A stretch of 33,783 bases of DNA, taken from contig JAJYDK010000042.1 in assembly GCA_021777555.1 (NCBI GenBank), positions 1 through 33,783 on the forward strand, in the 5' to 3' direction. The translations under genes and the position numbers were made by a program. Below, piece by piece: positions 24,176-32,930 of the stretch. This DNA comes from Pseudomonadota bacterium (GTDB lineage: Bacteria; Pseudomonadota; Gammaproteobacteria; Steroidobacterales; Steroidobacteraceae). The stretch's first letter is position 1. Each line of letters opens with the position of its first letter. A model generated the notes under the pieces. It did no database searches and was not told the origin of the DNA. It saw nothing but the letters and a program-made list of their open reading frames with translations.

Positions 24176-25936
24176 ATGCGCATCCTGCTGCTCACCCACA
24201 CCTTCAACAGCCTCGCTCAAAGGCTGTTCGTCGAGCTCAGCGAGCGAGGCCATCGGGTGTCGGTGGAGCTCGACATCAATGATGCCGTCACGGGCGAGGC
24301 CGTCGAGCTTTTCGATCCGGATGTGCTCATCGCCCCCTTTCTCAAGCGGCCGCTCCCGGAGCCGATCTGGCGGACCCGTCCCTGCCTGATCGTGCATCCG
24401 GGCATCCGCGGCGATCGCGGGCCCTCGGCGCTCGATTGGGCGTTGTTGGAAGGGCGGCGAGAATGGGGTGTCACCGTCCTCGAAGCCGAGGCGGGCATGG
24501 ATGCCGGGCCGGTCTGGGCGAGCGAGCCGTGCGCGCTGCGTGAGGACAGCAAATCGAGCCACTATCGGCGGGAGATCGCCGATGCGGCCGTGACCGCGGT
24601 GCTCGATGCACTCGATCGCATGCAGTCCACGGCTTATCGCCCGCGGCGGGCCGATCCAGCGGACCCCGGCGTGCCCGGGCGTGAGCGGCCCGTCTGCCGG
24701 GCCGCCGACCGGCGCATCGATTGGGCGGCCGACAGCGCCGAGACGGTGCTGCGCAAGATCCGCAGCGCCGACGGCTTCCCGGGGATCATCGATGAGCTCT
24801 TCGGCCGCAGGGTGCGGCTGTTCGATGCGCACCCGGCCGCGCTGCGCGGGCCCGCCGGGAGCGTTCTCGCGCGCTGCGGCGATGCGCTGGCCCGGGCGAC
24901 CCGCGACGGCGCGGTGTGGATCGGCCATGTGCGCGAGGAGGGTCCCGGGGCAGGCGCGGAGCGCGCCGGCCTGAAATTACCGGCCGCCCAGGTGTTTGGC
25001 GCCGAGAGCGCATCGCTCCCCGTCGCGGACGGCTATCAACCCATACGTTACGAGGAGGACGGGCCGGTCGGCTTCCTGCACTTCGGCTTCTACAACGGCG
25101 CGATGAGTACGCAGCGATGCCAGGCGCTGCGTGCCGCGTATGCCCGCTGCCTCGAGCGTCCCACTCGCGTTCTCGTGTTGACCGGCGGCGCGGATTACTG
25201 GTCGACCGGCATCCATCTGGGGGTGATCGAGGCGGCCGACAGTCCCGCGGACGAGTCCTGGCACAACATCAATGCGATCGATGACCTCACGCGCGAGATC
25301 ATCCTGACCACCGACCGGCTGGTGGTCTCGGCACTGCGGGGCGGGGCGGGCGCGGGAGGCGTATTCCTCGCGCTCGCGGCCGATGAAGTCTGGGCAGCCC
25401 CGGGGGTCGTGCTCAATCCGCATTACAAGGACATGGGCAACCTCTACGGCTCGGAGTACTGGACCTATCTGCTGCCGCGGCGCGTGGGGCAGGAAGAGGC
25501 TGCGCGGCTGATGGGGCGACGGCTGCCGATGGGCGTCGCCGAGGCGCGGCGGGTGGGCCTCGTCGATCGCCTGTTGGATGAGGGCTCCGCGGACACGCTG
25601 GCGACGATTGGGGCGCTGGCTCGCTCGCTAGCGCTCGATCCCGCCTTCGAAGGACGGATTGCGCAGAAGCGCTTGCGGCGCGAGACGGACGAGCGTGTCA
25701 AGCCGCTCGAGGCGTACCGTCGCGAGGAGCTTGCGCGCATGCAGCGCAATTTCTACGGCTTCGATCCGAGCTACCACGTGGCTCGCTACAACTTCATCTA
25801 CAAGGTGCCGAAATCCCGCACTCCGCTGCACCTCGCCCGGCATCGCGCCGCGCACGGGCGCGGACCCGTGGCGCTTCGGCCCCTCAACGGCGGTCCGGAC
25901 ATCGAGGCCGGTCACGGGGAGAGCTCACATGTGTGA
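24176..25936 (+). CDS. hypX: HypX/HoxX, CO-ligand forming hydrogenase maturation enzyme
   Basis: A 586-residue two-domain protein. The N-terminal half (~1-270) is a formyltransferase-like domain (MRILLLTHTFNSLAQRLF; HPGIRGDRGPSALDWALLEG with the catalytic His-Pro-Gly and Asp). The C-terminal half (~285-560) is an enoyl-CoA hydratase/isomerase-like domain (VGFLHFGFYNGAMST...LRGGAGAGGVFLALAADE). HypX makes CO for the active site from formyl-tetrahydrofolate via formyl-CoA and is associated with aerobic or microaerobic H2 oxidation. ATG 24176 lies 8 bases after hypE; its stop overlaps hypB by 8 bases. Its presence implies hydrogenase synthesis in the presence of oxygen. Confidence 0.94.
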   Translation: MRILLLTHTFNSLAQRLFVELSERGHRVSVELDINDAVTGEAVELFDPDVLIAPFLKRPLPEPIWRTRPCLIVHPGIRGDRGPSALDWALLEGRREWGVTVLEAEAGMDAGPVWASEPCALREDSKSSHYRREIADAAVTAVLDALDRMQSTAYRPRRADPADPGVPGRERPVCRAADRRIDWAADSAETVLRKIRSADGFPGIIDELFGRRVRLFDAHPAALRGPAGSVLARCGDALARATRDGAVWIGHVREEGPGAGAERAGLKLPAAQVFGAESASLPVADGYQPIRYEEDGPVGFLHFGFYNGAMSTQRCQALRAAYARCLERPTRVLVLTGGADYWSTGIHLGVIEAADSPADESWHNINAIDDLTREIILTTDRLVVSALRGGAGAGGVFLALAADEVWAAPGVVLNPHYKDMGNLYGSEYWTYLLPRRVGQEEAARLMGRRLPMGVAEARRVGLVDRLLDEGSADTLATIGALARSLALDPAFEGRIAQKRLRRETDERVKPLEAYRREELARMQRNFYGFDPSYHVARYNFIYKVPKSRTPLHLARHRAAHGRGPVALRPLNGGPDIEAGHGESSHV

Positions 25937-26729
25937 AAATTGCGGCTGCACGCTCACCGGAGCGCAGACTCACGCGCCTCATGAGCGCCACGCGCATACC
26001 GAGTCGGTCGAGGTGCTGCGCGGTCTGCTGGCCGAGAACGATCATCTCGCGGCCCACAACCGCGCGCATTTCGATGCGCACGGCGTGCTCACGATCAACC
26101 TCATGTCCTCCCCGGGAGCGGGCAAGACCTCCCTCCTCGAGCGTACCGTGGAGGCGCTCTCGAGCCGCATGCGCATGGCGGTCATCGAGGGTGATCTCGC
26201 CACCGAGAATGACGCCCGCCGCATCCGCGCCAAGGGCATACCGGCGGTGCAGGTCACCACCGGAAATGCCTGTCACCTCGATGCGCACATGGTGCACCGG
26301 GCGCTCGATGATCTGCCGCTGCGGGGACTCGATCTGCTGTTCATCGAGAATGTCGGCAACCTGGTGTGCCCCGCGAGCTTCGATCTCGGGCAGCATCTCG
26401 ATGTGGTGCTGCTGTCGGTCCCGGAAGGGGACGACAAGCCCCAGAAGTATCCGGTAATGTTTCGAGCCGCGGACCTGCTGCTGCTCACCAAGGCGGATCT
26501 GCTGCCGGTGTTGCCGGAGTTCGATCCGACGCGGGCGCAGGCGAGCCTGCGCGCTCTGGCAAGCGAGGCGCCGGTGTTGCAGCTCTCCAGTCGCACGAAC
26601 TCTGGCATGGACTCATGGTGTGCGTGGCTCGAGCGTGCGCGTGCGACGCATCGCGCCGGCGCGCAGCACGCGATGAAAGCAGGCGCGGACGTTGAGCACG
26701 CCGCGGCATTCGTTGCCATCGGCGCCTGA
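25929..26729 (+). CDS. hypB: HypB, nickel-inserting GTPase
   Basis: A 266-residue HypB. The N-terminal MCENCGC (C2, C5, C7) is the high-affinity nickel motif, followed by a short His-containing stretch (HAPHERHAH). The P-loop SSPGAGKTS is at ~60-68, EGDLATENDARR is the switch region, FIENVGNLVCPASFDLG carries the metal-binding Cys/His region of the G domain, and TKADLLP is the guanine-specificity motif. It works with HypA (10655-11008). There is no long poly-His store. It overlaps hypX by 8 bases, and hypF starts inside its end. Confidence 0.96.
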   Translation: MCENCGCTLTGAQTHAPHERHAHTESVEVLRGLLAENDHLAAHNRAHFDAHGVLTINLMSSPGAGKTSLLERTVEALSSRMRMAVIEGDLATENDARRIRAKGIPAVQVTTGNACHLDAHMVHRALDDLPLRGLDLLFIENVGNLVCPASFDLGQHLDVVLLSVPEGDDKPQKYPVMFRAADLLLLTKADLLPVLPEFDPTRAQASLRALASEAPVLQLSSRTNSGMDSWCAWLERARATHRAGAQHAMKAGADVEHAAAFVAIGA

Positions 26730-29025
26730 GCCGGCCCGCCCCCAGCGGGACGCCGGGCGCCCGGCGCGCCGCCTGCGGCTCCTCGGGCACGTTCAGGGAG
26801 TCGGCTTCCGGCCCTTTGTCTATCGTCTGGCGCGCTCGCTCGAGCTCAGCGGCAGCGTGCGCAATCTCCAGGGCGAGGTGGAGATCATCGTGAGCGGAGA
26901 CCCTGCGGCGCTCGATCGGTTTACCCGCGAGGTCATCTGCAACGCCCCGCCCCTCGCTCGACCGCGCCTGCTCGATGTGCAGACGGTGTCGGAGCCGCTC
27001 GGAGCGGGGTTCGCGATCCTGGAGAGCGCCACCGACGGGCCCTCTCGGGTGTTCGTGCCCCCGGATGCCTTCACCTGCCCCGAGTGCCTCGCGGAGCTCA
27101 CCGATCCGGCCGATCGGCGCCATCGCTATCCCTTCATCAACTGTACGCAGTGCGGGCCACGCTACACGTTGATCGAGGCCTTGCCCTACGACCGGGTCAA
27201 CACCTCGATGTCGCTGTTTCCGCTCTGTCCACGTTGCGAGGCGGAATACCGCGATCCGGCCGATCGACGCTTCCACGCCGAGCCGGTGGCCTGTCCCGAG
27301 TGCGGCCCTTCGGTGTGGCTCGAAGGCGAGGGGTCGCGCGGCGAGCCGGCTCTCGCGCGGGCTGTCGAGCTGCTCCTCGCAGGGGCCGTGCTCGCCATCA
27401 AGGGTGTCGGCGGCTATCACCTGCTGTGCGATGCGACGCAGGAGTCGGCGGTCGCGCGCTTGCGTGAGCGCAAGCGCCGCCCGCACAAGCCGCTCGCGGT
27501 GCTCTTTCCGATGTCCGGGCCCGATGGCCTCGAGCGGGTGCGCCGGGAGGTTCGCCTGTCGCAGATGGAGGCGGCCGCACTGCTCTCCCCGGCGCGGCCT
27601 GTCGTGCTTGCCCGCCGGCGAGCCGGCACGACGTTGACCTCGCTGATCGCTCCCGGTCTCGAGGAGCTGGGAGTCTTGTTGCCGTACAGTCCGTTGCATC
27701 ATCTTCTGGCGCAGGACGCAAGGCGTCCTCTGGTGGCGACCTCCGGCAACGTCAGCGGGGAGCCGGTGATCACCGATGAGGAATCGGCTCGGGCACAGCT
27801 CGGCGAGGTGGCGGATGCCATCCTGCATCATGACCGGCCGATCGTCCGGCCGGCGGACGACTCCGTCGTGCGTTGCGTGCTCGGCCGGCCGCGCACGTTG
27901 CGACTCGGGCGAGGCCTCGCGCCGATTGAGCTGACGTTGCCGTGGCGTCTCGACCGGCCTGTAGTCGCCACCGGCGGGCACTTGAAGGTCACGGTCGCGC
28001 TCGCGTGGGAGGACCGCGTGGTGGTCTCGCCGCATATCGGCGACATGGGCAGTGCGCGCAGCGCGCAAGTGTTCGAGCAGGTCGTCGGCGATCTGCAGAG
28101 GCTGTATGGCGTCCGGGTCGAAGAGGTGGTGTGTGACGCGCATCCGGATTATGGAACCAGCCGTTGGGCACGTGAGAGCGCGCTGCCGCTCACCCGCATC
28201 CCCCACCATGAGGCACACGCCTCGGCGGTAGCGGCCCAAAGCGGGAGCGGCGGACCCATGTTGGCCTTCGCATGGGACGGTGCGGGGCTTGGCGAGGATG
28301 GCACGCTCTGGGGTGGCGAGGCCTTTCTCGGGGCTCCCGGTTGTTGGCGCCGGGTCGCGAGCTTGAGGCCGTTCCGATTGCCCGGCGGTGAGCGGGCGGC
28401 GCGCGAGCCGTGGCGGTGCGCGGCCGGGGTGTGCTGGCAGATCGGCGCCGCGGTGCCGGGTGCGCAACCGGATCCGCTGGTGCGTCAGGCCTGGAGCCGG
28501 CGGGTGAATGCGCCGCGCACGAGCGCCGCCGGCCGACTCTTCGATGCCGCCTCGTCGCTCGTCACGGGCGTGCGCGAGACGAGCTACGAGGGACAAGCGG
28601 CGATGCAGCTCGAAGCGCTCGCCCGCACCGCCCAGGCGCCCGGGCGCGAGGGAGCCGAGACGCTCGCACCGCCGCGGCTTTACCAAGAGCGTGATGGCGT
28701 ACTGCGATTCGACTGGCAGCCGCTGATCGAGCGGTTGCTCGGGGCCCGCGGGAGCCGCGCGCAGCGGGCGTTCGAATTCCATCGGCTCATGGCCGAGGCC
28801 ATCGCGGCCACGGCGCGGGCGCTGCGCCCCCAGGGGTTCACGGAAGTCGGGCTCACGGGCGGAGTGTTCCAGAACGCGCTCCTCACGGAGCTGGCGCACG
28901 AGGCGCTTTCGGCCGAAGGTCTGCCCGTGCGTCTCTGTGAGCAAATCCCCTGCAATGACGGCGGCCTGAGCTACGGACAGGTCGTGGAATATGCCGCCCG
29001 CATGCACAGGGGGCGGTCATGCTGA
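26692..29025 (+). CDS. hypF: HypF, carbamoyltransferase
   Basis: A 777-residue HypF that converts carbamoyl phosphate to carbamoyl-AMP and charges HypE. In order: acylphosphatase domain (GHVQGVGFRPFVYRLA, ~32-47), two zinc-finger units with repeated CPxC...CxxCGP patterns (CPECLAEL, CTQCGPRY, CPRCEAEY, CPECGP), a YrdC-like domain (IKGVGGYHLLCDAT...RRPHKPLAVLFP) and a Kae1-like domain (IPHHEAHASAVAA; TGGVFQN; CNDGGLSYGQ). The start is uncertain: TTG 26692 is the longest, TTG 26713 is an alternative, and no ATG/GTG is in frame before the acylphosphatase domain. It overlaps hypB by 38 bases. Confidence 0.95.
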   Translation: MSTPRHSLPSAPEPARPQRDAGRPARRLRLLGHVQGVGFRPFVYRLARSLELSGSVRNLQGEVEIIVSGDPAALDRFTREVICNAPPLARPRLLDVQTVSEPLGAGFAILESATDGPSRVFVPPDAFTCPECLAELTDPADRRHRYPFINCTQCGPRYTLIEALPYDRVNTSMSLFPLCPRCEAEYRDPADRRFHAEPVACPECGPSVWLEGEGSRGEPALARAVELLLAGAVLAIKGVGGYHLLCDATQESAVARLRERKRRPHKPLAVLFPMSGPDGLERVRREVRLSQMEAAALLSPARPVVLARRRAGTTLTSLIAPGLEELGVLLPYSPLHHLLAQDARRPLVATSGNVSGEPVITDEESARAQLGEVADAILHHDRPIVRPADDSVVRCVLGRPRTLRLGRGLAPIELTLPWRLDRPVVATGGHLKVTVALAWEDRVVVSPHIGDMGSARSAQVFEQVVGDLQRLYGVRVEEVVCDAHPDYGTSRWARESALPLTRIPHHEAHASAVAAQSGSGGPMLAFAWDGAGLGEDGTLWGGEAFLGAPGCWRRVASLRPFRLPGGERAAREPWRCAAGVCWQIGAAVPGAQPDPLVRQAWSRRVNAPRTSAAGRLFDAASSLVTGVRETSYEGQAAMQLEALARTAQAPGREGAETLAPPRLYQERDGVLRFDWQPLIERLLGARGSRAQRAFEFHRLMAEAIAATARALRPQGFTEVGLTGGVFQNALLTELAHEALSAEGLPVRLCEQIPCNDGGLSYGQVVEYAARMHRGRSC

Positions 29026-29468
29026 GCGAGCGCGCCGAGCGGCGACTGCCCTACGAGAGCGCTGCGCTGTTCGATCTCGCGGCCGACATCGAGCAGTATC
29101 CGCTCTATCTGCCCGGATGGCGCGAAGTGCGCATCGCGCAGCGACAGGGGGACTGGTGCCGGGCGATTCAGACCGTGGGCTTCGGTCCGGCGCAGCTGCG
29201 CTTTCGCACGGATGCGGCGCTGCACCGGCCCGAGCGCATCGAGGTGACCTCGGACGATCCGCAGTTCAGGCACTTTTACCTCGGCTGGCGGTTCGAGCGC
29301 ATCCCGCGGGGGGAGTGCCGAGTCGAGCTCGCCGTCGAGCTCGAGCTGCGCTCGTTCTTGCTGCAACGCTCCATGGAATGGATGGGGCCACCCGTTGTGG
29401 GCGATGCCCTGCGGGCATTCGAGGGTTATGCGCGTGAGCGTCTCGGCGCGCCGGCCGCCGGCAAATGA
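29019..29468 (+). CDS. RatA/COQ10-type START-domain protein
   Basis: A 149-residue SRPBCC/START-fold protein beginning MLSERAERRLPYESAALFDLAADIEQYPLYLPGWREV, which matches the family start with the conserved D-x-E-x-YP-x-FLP-like motif. COQ10/RatA proteins bind hydrophobic ligands such as polyisoprenoid quinones; the E. coli member RatA has also been reported to affect ribosome assembly. It overlaps the hypF stop by 7 bases, so it is co-expressed with the maturation genes. A quinone-related role would fit the surroundings but is inferred. Confidence 0.85.
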   Translation: MLSERAERRLPYESAALFDLAADIEQYPLYLPGWREVRIAQRQGDWCRAIQTVGFGPAQLRFRTDAALHRPERIEVTSDDPQFRHFYLGWRFERIPRGECRVELAVELELRSFLLQRSMEWMGPPVVGDALRAFEGYARERLGAPAAGK

Positions 29469-29600
29469 TCGGTGCGTCGATGCCCATGCAGGCGATTGCG
29501 GCCGAGATCGCCGGCCGCAGCGGGAAAAACCCCAGCAGGATGCCAGGTGGCGGCTCAATTGATACGATGCGCCCCCCATTCGGCGAACAATCGAGCCTCC

Positions 29601-31001
29601 ATGACGGTCGTCACCCGATTCGCTCCCAGTCCCACCGGCTTGCTGCACGTGGGCGGGGTCCGCACGGCGCTCTACAGCTGGCTCTATGCCAGACGCATGG
29701 GCGGGCGGTTCATCCTGCGGGTGGAGGACACGGATCGCGAGCGTTCCACGGAGGAAGCGGTGAGGGTGATCCTCGAGGGAATGGCATGGCTTGGGCTCAC
29801 GGCCGACGAGGGACCGTACTATCAGACGCAGCGCTTCGACCGCTACCGGGACGTGATCGGGCAGATGCTGGCCTCGGGGCACGCCTATCATTGCTACTGC
29901 ACCAAGGAGGAGCTCGATGCGCTGCGCGAGCAGCAGATCGCCCGCAAGGAGAAGCCGCGCTATACCGGACTCTGCCGTGACCGCACGGAGCCCCGTCCGG
30001 GTGTGCAGCCGGTGGTGCGCTTCCGCAACCCCACCGAAGGCACGGTGGTGGTCGAGGACCTCGTCCATGGAACGGTCACCTTCCAGAACAGCGAGCTCGA
30101 CGACCTCATCATTGCGCGCTCTGACGGCACTCCGACGTACAACTTCTGCGTCGTGGTCGACGACAAGGACATGGGAATCACGCATGTCATACGTGGCGAT
30201 GACCACCTGAACAACACGCCTCGGCAGATGAACATGCTGCGCGCGCTTGGCGCGACGCCACCGGTGTACGCGCACGTGCCCATGATCCTCGGTCCCGATG
30301 GCGCAAAGCTGTCCAAGCGTCATGGCGCGGTGAGCGTGCTGCAGTACGAGGAGGAGGGCTACCTGCCGGATGCGCTGCTCAATTACCTGGTGCGCCTGGG
30401 GTGGTCCCACGGCGATCAGGAAGTGTTCACCCGCGAGGAGATGATCGCAGCCTTCGACATCAAGGACGTCGGTAAGGCGGCTTCGGCATTCAATCCGGAG
30501 AAGCTCCTGTGGCTCAACCAGCAGCACATGATGCGCGCCGAGCCTGCGGCGCTCGTGCCCTACCTGAAAGCCCAGCTGCGGCGCCTGGGGTTCGACAGCG
30601 ACGATCAGAGGCTGCTCGAGGGCATCATCGTCTCGCAGCGAGAGCGCGCCAAGACGCTGAAAGAGATGGCGCAGAACAGCCGGTTCTTCTTCACCGAGAC
30701 GGTGGACATCGATCCGAAGGCCGCTGCCAAGCATCTCTCGGGCGCAGGCCTGGGACTGCTGGCCCAGGTGCGTGAGCGCCTGGCCGCGCTGCCGCACTGG
30801 ACGGCCGGGGCGATTCATGGGGTGCTCAATGAGCTTGCCACGGCGCTCGGGGCAGGGCTCGGCAAGGTGGCTCAACCGGTGCGGGTCGCCGTCACCGGCA
30901 CGGCGGTCTCGCCGCCGATCGATGCCACGCTCGAGCTGCTGGGGCGCGAGCGCTCGCTCGCTCGCCTGGATGCGGCCCTGCGCAGCGGCTCTGCCGGATG
31001 A
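29601..31001 (+). CDS. gltX: Glutamyl-tRNA synthetase
   Basis: A 466-residue class I synthetase that charges tRNA-Glu. ATG 29601 gives MTVVTRFAPSPTGLLHVGG, the usual family N-terminus with the HIGH-type motif as HVGG. The KMSKS-type motif is KLSKRHG, near residue 236. Length matches the bacterial enzyme. The open frame upstream to 29472 is not part of it. It is followed by tRNA-Ala and its cognate tRNA-Glu, an order common in gammaproteobacteria. A 132-base gap separates it from the hyp operon, so it probably has its own promoter (a GATACGAT element lies near 29562). Confidence 0.98.
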   Translation: MTVVTRFAPSPTGLLHVGGVRTALYSWLYARRMGGRFILRVEDTDRERSTEEAVRVILEGMAWLGLTADEGPYYQTQRFDRYRDVIGQMLASGHAYHCYCTKEELDALREQQIARKEKPRYTGLCRDRTEPRPGVQPVVRFRNPTEGTVVVEDLVHGTVTFQNSELDDLIIARSDGTPTYNFCVVVDDKDMGITHVIRGDDHLNNTPRQMNMLRALGATPPVYAHVPMILGPDGAKLSKRHGAVSVLQYEEEGYLPDALLNYLVRLGWSHGDQEVFTREEMIAAFDIKDVGKAASAFNPEKLLWLNQQHMMRAEPAALVPYLKAQLRRLGFDSDDQRLLEGIIVSQRERAKTLKEMAQNSRFFFTETVDIDPKAAAKHLSGAGLGLLAQVRERLAALPHWTAGAIHGVLNELATALGAGLGKVAQPVRVAVTGTAVSPPIDATLELLGRERSLARLDAALRSGSAG

Positions 31002-31058
31002 ATCACCCCGGAGGGGCTGCCTGGACGTGAAGGGCGTGGCGGCCGCTGCCTTTATATC

Positions 31059-31087
31059 TTGACAGCGTCGCGCGCCTTCCGTACCTT
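31059..31087 (+). promoter_or_regulatory. Sigma-70 promoter of the tRNA-Ala/tRNA-Glu unit
   Basis: A perfect -35 TTGACA (31059-31064), a 17-base spacer and a -10-like TACCTT (31082-31087) lie just upstream of the tRNA-Ala gene. The stretch after the -10 is GC-rich, as expected for a stringently controlled stable-RNA promoter. Transcription would begin about 10 bases before the tRNA. Confidence 0.7.
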
Positions 31088-31103
31088 CGCCGCCCTCCCT
31101 TGT

Positions 31104-31179
<76 letters not shown>

Positions 31180-31340
31180 TCCCTTTGCGATCGAATCCGT
31201 TCGAAGCCGGCTCTCGGGCGATCCGCCCCGGGGCCTCGCCTTGGAGCAATTGTCCGGCGTGCCCGGCGCGTGTAAGCTTGCGCGCCCTGTCCGGCAGGGG
31301 CGGCGGCCTGGGTCCGTCGCCCGCAGCATCTGCATCCGGC

Positions 31341-31416
31341 GTCCCCGTCGTCTAGAGGCCCAGGACATCGCCCTTTCACGGCGGTAACACGGGTTCGAAT
31401 CCCGTCGGGGACGCCA
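31341..31416 (+). tRNA. tRNA-Glu (anticodon TTC), target of element integration
   Basis: A complete 76-base cloverleaf with encoded CCA. Acceptor arms GTCCCCG and CGGGGAC pair fully. The anticodon loop is CTTTCAC (anticodon TTC), and the T arm is ACGGGTTCGAATCCCGT. The 3' half from 31370 is duplicated at 32998-33041. The copy here is intact, so an insertion at the 3' end left a working gene. Confidence 0.97.
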
Positions 31417-31464
31417 TCTGATCAATAACTTACGTGATCACCCGGTGGCCGCGTCCACTTGATG
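31370..31464 (+). repeat. Left direct repeat (attL-like), overlapping the tRNA-Glu 3' half
   Basis: This 95-base copy matches 32998-33092 at 91 positions; differences are at 31414, 31444, 31458 and 31460. The first 44 bases (tRNA part) are identical between copies. The repeat runs about 48 bases past the tRNA end and includes TGATCA-N10-TGATCA, a possible recombinase arm site. Confidence 0.85.
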
Positions 31465-31563
31465 CCCGCTGTTTTCCGGTCGATCCGCGCTGAGGTCGCA
31501 GACGGTGCGCGGGACTTGAGGGAGGCGCCGTTCCCACCCGGCGCCCACGTGACTTGCGACGCT

Positions 31564-32925
31564 TCATTCACGTGGTAGGCGGCCCGCGCCAATGGAGGCG
31601 AGCAGCTCCGTGACGACGTTCGTTGTGAGGAGCAGGGACTCGGCCTCATCGATCGGCCAATGGAGATATTGGGTACGCATCAACCCCTCTATTCGCGATC
31701 TGTTCTTTTGGAATGCCTCGATTCGCCCCTTGGAGTCCAAATTATTGGCGCCGAAATGATCCTCGAGAGCCTCGCGGCTTACGGCGCAATTGACTGGGCT
31801 GCCGAGTGATTCGCCGACGAATCGGACAACCTCGCGATCGCGGTCATAGCGTACCGGCGGATTGCGGAACGTGAGGTCGATGTCGGGAATGATTGCGCGG
31901 CAGCGTCCGATCGCTTTGAGCATCAGGTCTCGCGATCGTGGGGCCATGTGGCGCATCCCCCCGCAGAGTAATGCCCGCCACCTCGGGCCGCGCGCATGAG
32001 CTTCTTCCCACGCTTCCTTCAAGTCCTCCGGGCGCGCGTCGACCAAGGCTTCGATCAACTGTCCCGCCTGCTGAAGGTCCTTGTCGCGCTTGGCGATTGC
32101 CGCGGGTCGATCGAGTGCCAGGATGAGCTTATGGACGGCGTAGCGCTCAGGCGCCGGCACCTGAACGTAAACGCCCGCTCCGTGCAAGAGTACGGCCGGT
32201 GCCGGCTCATGAATCAGGAAGTCGAGAAAACGCAGCGGCTGCGCGTCGGTCTGCAGTGTCGGAAGCCTTCTAGGTACGTCCGTATCCGGTCCTTCGTTTG
32301 GCGTCAAGAAATCCACGCGCAGTCCACTCCGGGCCGCATAGCTGGTTGCAAATCGATGACCAGCCGTGTGGGGGACTTCGTGAAATGTCTTATCGACTCC
32401 TTGCAATACCGAAAGCATCGGATGCGCTGTCTTGTCCCCGGTGGCAACGGACACGTTCGTAAACTGTGCTATGTCGACGTCGATCGTTTGAAGGAGAGCC
32501 CTCGGCAGCTTTTGGCCGAGCATTGCCGCGTAACACTGGTATGCGACGGTGCCAATCAGCACTCCCCGCAGGCGGAAGACGCCGGCTGTCGCCAGAGCCG
32601 CGACGAGGTTGCCAATTTGCGGCAGCGGCGCGGGCAATCCATAGGACCGCACGAGGGCCGATACCAGCGACCGGCGCTCGCGCAGGTCGTCCCGCGCCTG
32701 TTTATGATGGGCGATCCGTTCGATCAGCTGCGGCGATTCGGGGCCGACATAGCGCTGGGAACGTCCTGTCGCAGTAGCGCTTTGAAAGTACCAGTAGCGG
32801 CGCCCTTTGATCGTTTTTGATGTGAATGCGCCGTCTTCGGGAAATGCATCGCTGAAGGCGGCGCCCGCGCAGCGTTCCAGCAGTTCGGCGTATGTTGTCT
32901 GGGCGACCAGGGTGATGGCGGACAT
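31564..32925 (-). CDS. Nucleotidyltransferase-fold protein (GSU2403-like) with DUF1488-like C-terminus
   Basis: A 453-residue protein. ATG 32925 (MSAITLVAQTTYAELLERC) is chosen; an in-frame ATG at 32994 would translate the palindromic promoter region. The central part (~118-155) reads RGVLIGTVAYQCYAAMLG...LLQTIDVDIAQF, a GT...DxD nucleotidyltransferase signature (D149, D151) of the GSU2403/NTP_transf_8 type. A following segment, VPAPERYAVHKLILALDRP...KRDKDLQQAGQLI, resembles AbiEii-like transferases. The last ~100 residues (FRNPPVRYDRDREVVRFVGESLG...CAVSREALEDHFGA) resemble DUF1488. It is the only gene of the element, with no antitoxin-like partner. Substrate is unknown; a defence or toxin role is a guess. 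Confidence 0.78.
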   Translation of the reverse strand: MSAITLVAQTTYAELLERCAGAAFSDAFPEDGAFTSKTIKGRRYWYFQSATATGRSQRYVGPESPQLIERIAHHKQARDDLRERRSLVSALVRSYGLPAPLPQIGNLVAALATAGVFRLRGVLIGTVAYQCYAAMLGQKLPRALLQTIDVDIAQFTNVSVATGDKTAHPMLSVLQGVDKTFHEVPHTAGHRFATSYAARSGLRVDFLTPNEGPDTDVPRRLPTLQTDAQPLRFLDFLIHEPAPAVLLHGAGVYVQVPAPERYAVHKLILALDRPAAIAKRDKDLQQAGQLIEALVDARPEDLKEAWEEAHARGPRWRALLCGGMRHMAPRSRDLMLKAIGRCRAIIPDIDLTFRNPPVRYDRDREVVRFVGESLGSPVNCAVSREALEDHFGANNLDSKGRIEAFQKNRSRIEGLMRTQYLHWPIDEAESLLLTTNVVTELLASIGAGRLPRE

Positions 32926-32930
32926 GGTTT

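Noticed and set aside
26485-29007. 840-codon minus-strand open frame opposite hypF
   Set aside because: hypF on the plus strand has all family motifs; the antisense frame has biased composition and no recognisable feature.
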